DNA of 26,634 nucleotides, taken from an uncultured euryarchaeote (GTDB lineage: Archaea; Thermoplasmatota; Poseidoniia; Poseidoniales; Poseidoniaceae). Every line of letters begins with the position of its first letter. Within the stretch, counting starts at the first letter, position 1. Both the position numbers and the translations under genes were made by a program. The notes beneath the pieces are model-generated. The model did no database searches. It worked only from the letters and a program-made list of their open reading frames with translations, and was not told where the DNA came from. Positions 23,575 through 26,634 of this stretch are shown here, in pieces. The stretch lies in contig CALCOP010000218.1 of NCBI GenBank assembly GCA_937897365.1, positions 1-26,634 of the forward strand. Reading direction: 5' to 3'.

Positions 23575-24594
23575 TTACAAGGGAACTTCATGGAGCCATC
23601 CAAAAACGTCTTCTTCAGTTTCATTTTGAATTCCTACCAGGTGATTGTATAATTTCTGTGTGACTGGGCCCGGTTCTTGTTCCCCATACGTCGCTTTAAC
23701 TTCGCCCTTAGTAATAGAGCCAATGGGCGAGATAACAGCAGCAGTTCCGCAACAGAATGCTTCATCAGCACTCATTGCAAAGTCTGCAGAAACTTTTGTC
23801 TCAACGACTTCGTAACCATCGTGTCTTGCAAGTTGAATAATCGATTGACGCGTAATACCCGGTAGAATGGTGCCGGTAAGTTCTGGGGTGTAGAGGACAT
23901 TGTCCTTCACACAGAAGAAATTCGCAGCCCCGACTTCTTCAATATACGTGTGCGTTTCAGCATCGAGGTAAATGACTTCGGCAAATCCAGCAGCTTTTGC
24001 TTTCTTACTTGGCATCATACCTGGCGCATAGTTTCCAATTGCTTTTACGCCTCCAGAACCTCCTGGAGCAGCACGATGATACTCTTCTGAGATGAGCAAA
24101 TCAATCGCCGAAACACCGCCTTTGAAGTAAGGTCCAACGGGGGTGACGTAAACAAGGAATGTGTATTCTGGTGCAGGTGCGACTCCCAAAATTGGTCCTG
24201 AACCCATGAGCAATGGGCGCACATACATTGCGCCTTTTCCTGTTGGTGGTATCCATCGAAGGTTGGCTTGAACGCATTGTTCAACAGCATCGATGAAAAT
24301 TGATTCTGGCACGGGCGGCATCTTTAATCGGTCAGCACCGCGTTGCATTCTGCGAGCATTTTCTTCTGGCCTGAAGAAGACAACTCGATCTTTTGAAGTT
24401 CGAAACGCCTTCATCCCTTCAAACAGTCCTTGTCCATAGTTGAGCACTCCGGCAGCAGGCGACATTTCCATCGGCCCATAGGGCCGTAATTCACCCGGCA
24501 TCCATGGATCTGTTGAAGTTGTTTTCGTGAGATACATGGTATCGGTAGGCGTCAGCGAAAAAGTCAGGCTATCCCAGTCAACTTCTTCGGCCAT
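23575..24594 (-). CDS. ilvE: Branched-chain amino acid aminotransferase (class IV PLP)
   Basis: The enzyme performs the last step of Val, Leu and Ile synthesis, swapping an amino group with glutamate. The start at ATG 24594 gives 339 residues; GGTGAT just upstream is a ribosome site with proper spacing for this ATG. The in-frame ATG 24609 would add five residues. Motifs are YGQGLFEGMKAFR near 53-65, the PLP Lys184 in GGVKAIGNYAPG, IEEVGAANFF and GTAAVISPIG. These are typical of the larger bacterial/eukaryotic-like BCAT subgroup. No other branched-chain genes are adjacent, so regulation cannot be judged from context. Confidence 0.93.
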   Translation of the reverse strand: MAEEVDWDSLTFSLTPTDTMYLTKTTSTDPWMPGELRPYGPMEMSPAAGVLNYGQGLFEGMKAFRTSKDRVVFFRPEENARRMQRGADRLKMPPVPESIFIDAVEQCVQANLRWIPPTGKGAMYVRPLLMGSGPILGVAPAPEYTFLVYVTPVGPYFKGGVSAIDLLISEEYHRAAPGGSGGVKAIGNYAPGMMPSKKAKAAGFAEVIYLDAETHTYIEEVGAANFFCVKDNVLYTPELTGTILPGITRQSIIQLARHDGYEVVETKVSADFAMSADEAFCCGTAAVISPIGSITKGEVKATYGEQEPGPVTQKLYNHLVGIQNETEEDVFGWLHEVPL

Positions 24595-24752
24595 CATATC
24601 ACCTTCCATTTCGTTTCCTCCAATGCGATGAGGCTTTCAATCATTCCTCTCTCAAAAAATGAAGAACAAGTGACTTTTTGGAGTGTTGCCATCAGTATTC
24701 ACACATACAATCGAAGGCAAGACCCTTAGAGCGGGTTTGTGTCCTTCATCAT

Positions 24753-24758
24753 GAGGTG
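24753..24758 (+). promoter_or_regulatory. Shine-Dalgarno site deciding the PolB start
   Basis: GAGGTG lies five bases before ATG 24764 and two before ATG 24761, so the second of the tandem ATGs is favoured. Confidence 0.55.
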
Positions 24759-24763
24759 GGATG

Positions 24764-26634
24764 ATGACATACGCGGGCGACATTGGCGTAGTCAGTGGTC
24801 GTTACCATTCTGTCGAGGCAAACAGGGAGTCAGGAACTCCAGAAAAAACAGTGTTGGAGATATTTGGTCGAAGTAAAACGGGTGAATCGGTTTGCCTTCT
24901 TGTTTCAGGACTCACTCCTTCATTCGAGATTACCCCGCTTACTGCTTGGACAGAGGAAATGGAAATCAGCGACTTCATTCGAGATCGAATCAAGGCGGTA
25001 GAAGAGATACCCGATGTTGTTGAAGTTACGGGTCCAGTCATCAAACTAACCGATTTAGGTAAGCGACCAGTATGGTCTGTTACCGCGCGACAACCGTTTC
25101 ATGTACCGAATATTCGGAAAGTTTTAGCAAAGCAATCATGGCAAATTTATTCAGGGGATATTCCATTTTTTAATCGCTTTTTCCTTGACTATGATTTAGG
25201 TATGCATGTATCGGTCGAAGGTACCATCATCGACCGTCGAAATGAACCCAATAACAATTCTGAACGGACATACGCTGTGATTCAGGCAGGTGGTTCTGGT
25301 CGCTACGCTGTTGACCTCACTGTGGCTTGTGATATCTCTCAAGTACGTGAATGCCAGCCATTTCAAGTGCCTTTCAAGGTTTTCTCATTTGATTTAGAGA
25401 CGAGTATTGAGCATGAAACGGTCTTGTGTGCGGCTGCTTGGATTGAGGACATGGGTACGGGTGTCCGTCAAGAGTATTCTTTCAAAGGAGAGGAATCCAG
25501 TATCATGGAGAATTTGACCTTGGTCGTTCGAAGTATGGATCCTGATATCATTACAGGTTACAACATCGATAATTTTGACTTACCGCGATTAAATGACCGA
25601 ATGCAGGCGAATGCAAAAACCAAGGAATGGAGAAAAAAAGCTCAACTCTTTGGATGGGGGAGGGTAGAGCAAAGTGAATCTGAATCCAGGCGTACCCGTC
25701 ATGGTTTATTCCCCAGACGTCAAGCAACGCGTGCTTGGAACCTTGCAGGTAGAAGTGTAGTTGATGCTTGGTGGCAAGCGCGTATGGCGCTACGCCCGCA
25801 ACGCGAAACGCTTTCATTCATCAGTAGCCTTCTGTTTCCAGATGATGTCGAGAAGCACAAAATGGATGTTGACGCCTCAAAGATGGATTTAGAATGGGCG
25901 AATCGACCTGATGAAGTCATGGAATATTGTATTCGAGACGCAGCATTACCACTGGATATCCTCAACGCACTCCAGGTTATTCGACGAAAAGAAGCAGTCG
26001 CAGCAGTGGCTAAAGTTTCCTTCGACACAGCAGCCATCGGAAGTAACAGTCAACTGGTAGATTCACTTGTCATTCGCTTGGCAGATTCGGAGAATGTCGC
26101 CGTACCACTCACGGGTTCTGCTGAAGCCAAAGAGGGTCAAATCACGGGGGGGTATGTTCACGAGGTTGATGCAGGCCTTCATCCCTGGATTGCTGTTTTG
26201 GATTTCAAGAGCATGTATCCTTCAATTATGATCGGACAGAACATTTGTTACACTACTCGAATAGACCCTGCTCAACCAGACCAGCCTGCTGAAGATGAAC
26301 CCGTCTACACCGCCCCGACAGGAGCTCGATTCCGCCACCAATCGGTTCGCAAGGGTCTTGTTCCTCGCCTACTTGAAGATTTGATGCAACAACGAGATGT
26401 TCACAAAAGTGCTCTTGCTGCTGCGAAAGAACAGGGTAATATGGCCGAACAATCTTTCCATGATTCGATGCAATATGCTGTAAAGATACTCATGAACACC
26501 TTCTACGGAGTATTTGCAAGTGGTTTTTACCGTTTCACACACCGAGACCTAGGTTCTTCGATTACTGCATGGGCTCGCCACAATATCAAAGCAATTATCG
26601 CTCAGTTGGAAGAAGAAGGTCACGGTGTTGTCTA
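24764..26634 (+). CDS. polB: Family B DNA polymerase with 3'-5' exonuclease (3' partial)
   Basis: The frame stays open from ATG 24764 to the window end, 623 codons, so the C-terminal part is missing. The proofreading domain shows Exo I FSFDLETS (Asp210, Glu212), Exo II ITGYNIDNFDLPRL (Asp269, Asp272) and Exo III YCIRDA (Tyr388, Asp392). The palm motif A is DFKSMYPS (Asp480) and motif B is KILMNTFYG (574-582). The catalytic DTD motif C lies beyond the edge. All exonuclease acids visible are intact, so this is a replicative or repair polymerase rather than an inactivated paralogue. It is divergent from BCAT across about 170 bases. Confidence 0.96.
   Translation, partial: MTYAGDIGVVSGRYHSVEANRESGTPEKTVLEIFGRSKTGESVCLLVSGLTPSFEITPLTAWTEEMEISDFIRDRIKAVEEIPDVVEVTGPVIKLTDLGKRPVWSVTARQPFHVPNIRKVLAKQSWQIYSGDIPFFNRFFLDYDLGMHVSVEGTIIDRRNEPNNNSERTYAVIQAGGSGRYAVDLTVACDISQVRECQPFQVPFKVFSFDLETSIEHETVLCAAAWIEDMGTGVRQEYSFKGEESSIMENLTLVVRSMDPDIITGYNIDNFDLPRLNDRMQANAKTKEWRKKAQLFGWGRVEQSESESRRTRHGLFPRRQATRAWNLAGRSVVDAWWQARMALRPQRETLSFISSLLFPDDVEKHKMDVDASKMDLEWANRPDEVMEYCIRDAALPLDILNALQVIRRKEAVAAVAKVSFDTAAIGSNSQLVDSLVIRLADSENVAVPLTGSAEAKEGQITGGYVHEVDAGLHPWIAVLDFKSMYPSIMIGQNICYTTRIDPAQPDQPAEDEPVYTAPTGARFRHQSVRKGLVPRLLEDLMQQRDVHKSALAAAKEQGNMAEQSFHDSMQYAVKILMNTFYGVFASGFYRFTHRDLGSSITAWARHNIKAIIAQLEEEGHGVV

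Noticed and set aside
1..26634. Mobile element, phage, defence system, tRNA or rRNA gene
   Set aside because: No transposase, integrase, capsid, nuclease-helicase cluster or RNA gene was recognised by eye. The genes are core and surface functions. A tRNA scan would be needed to exclude tRNA fully.

Overview
The window looks like a piece of a planktonic marine euryarchaeon, most likely Marine Group II (Candidatus Poseidoniales). Archaeal identity rests on several genes: ribosomal protein S8e, SRP19, a pantoate kinase of the archaeal CoA pathway, an MCT-1-like PUA protein, a TPD/CDIN1-type nuclease and a family B DNA polymerase. The Marine Group II assignment is an inference. It rests on the large Asp-rich calcium-repeat surface proteins, the fasciclin-cupredoxin protein and a bacterial-type LeuRS in an otherwise archaeal background. 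No transposase, integrase, CRISPR array, tRNA or rRNA was seen. The region reads as a dense core chromosome segment rather than a mobile island.

Layout. 1-5111 (+): the C-terminal part of a repeat-rich surface protein, then a membrane protein with Cys-paired extracellular domains and two cytoplasmic winged helices. 5095-5982 (-): a GHMP sugar kinase. 6074-8896 (+): LeuRS. 8906-11626 (-): a second calcium-repeat surface protein. 11709-13348 (+): an unknown protein overlapping a CDIN1-like nuclease. 13349-15090 (-): pantoate kinase behind an unknown protein. 15166-15838 (+): a thioredoxin-fold protein and a 40-residue four-Cys microprotein. 15839-16261 (-): an Lrp/AsnC regulator. 16437-20307 (+): enolase, then a fasciclin/cupredoxin surface protein. 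20407-21379: a small unknown protein convergent with a secreted protein. 21430-22624: divergent PUA and FAH-family genes. 22679-23574 (+): S8e and SRP19. 23575-24594 (-): branched-chain aminotransferase. 24764 to the end (+): DNA polymerase B, cut by the window edge.

The genes are packed tightly with frequent strand switches. Three convergent pairs have stop codons that touch with no base between them, and two more pairs overlap by 17 bases. Starts appear to be of two kinds: AT-rich TATA-like boxes about 24-28 bases before the ATG (suggesting leaderless mRNAs), and AGGTG-type Shine-Dalgarno sites at other genes. Every intergenic gap is under 200 bases.

Functionally the window mixes information processing (LeuRS, S8e, SRP19, PolB, PUA protein, CDIN1-like nuclease), central metabolism (enolase, BCAT, pantoate kinase, FAH-family enzyme) and a conspicuous cell-surface set. 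That set comprises two calcium-repeat proteins, a sensor-like membrane regulator and two proteins with PGF-type C-terminal sorting signals. The most unusual items are the membrane-anchored dual winged-helix protein, the two-repeat surface protein at the start, the exact 411-base FAS1 triplication and the four-Cys microprotein.
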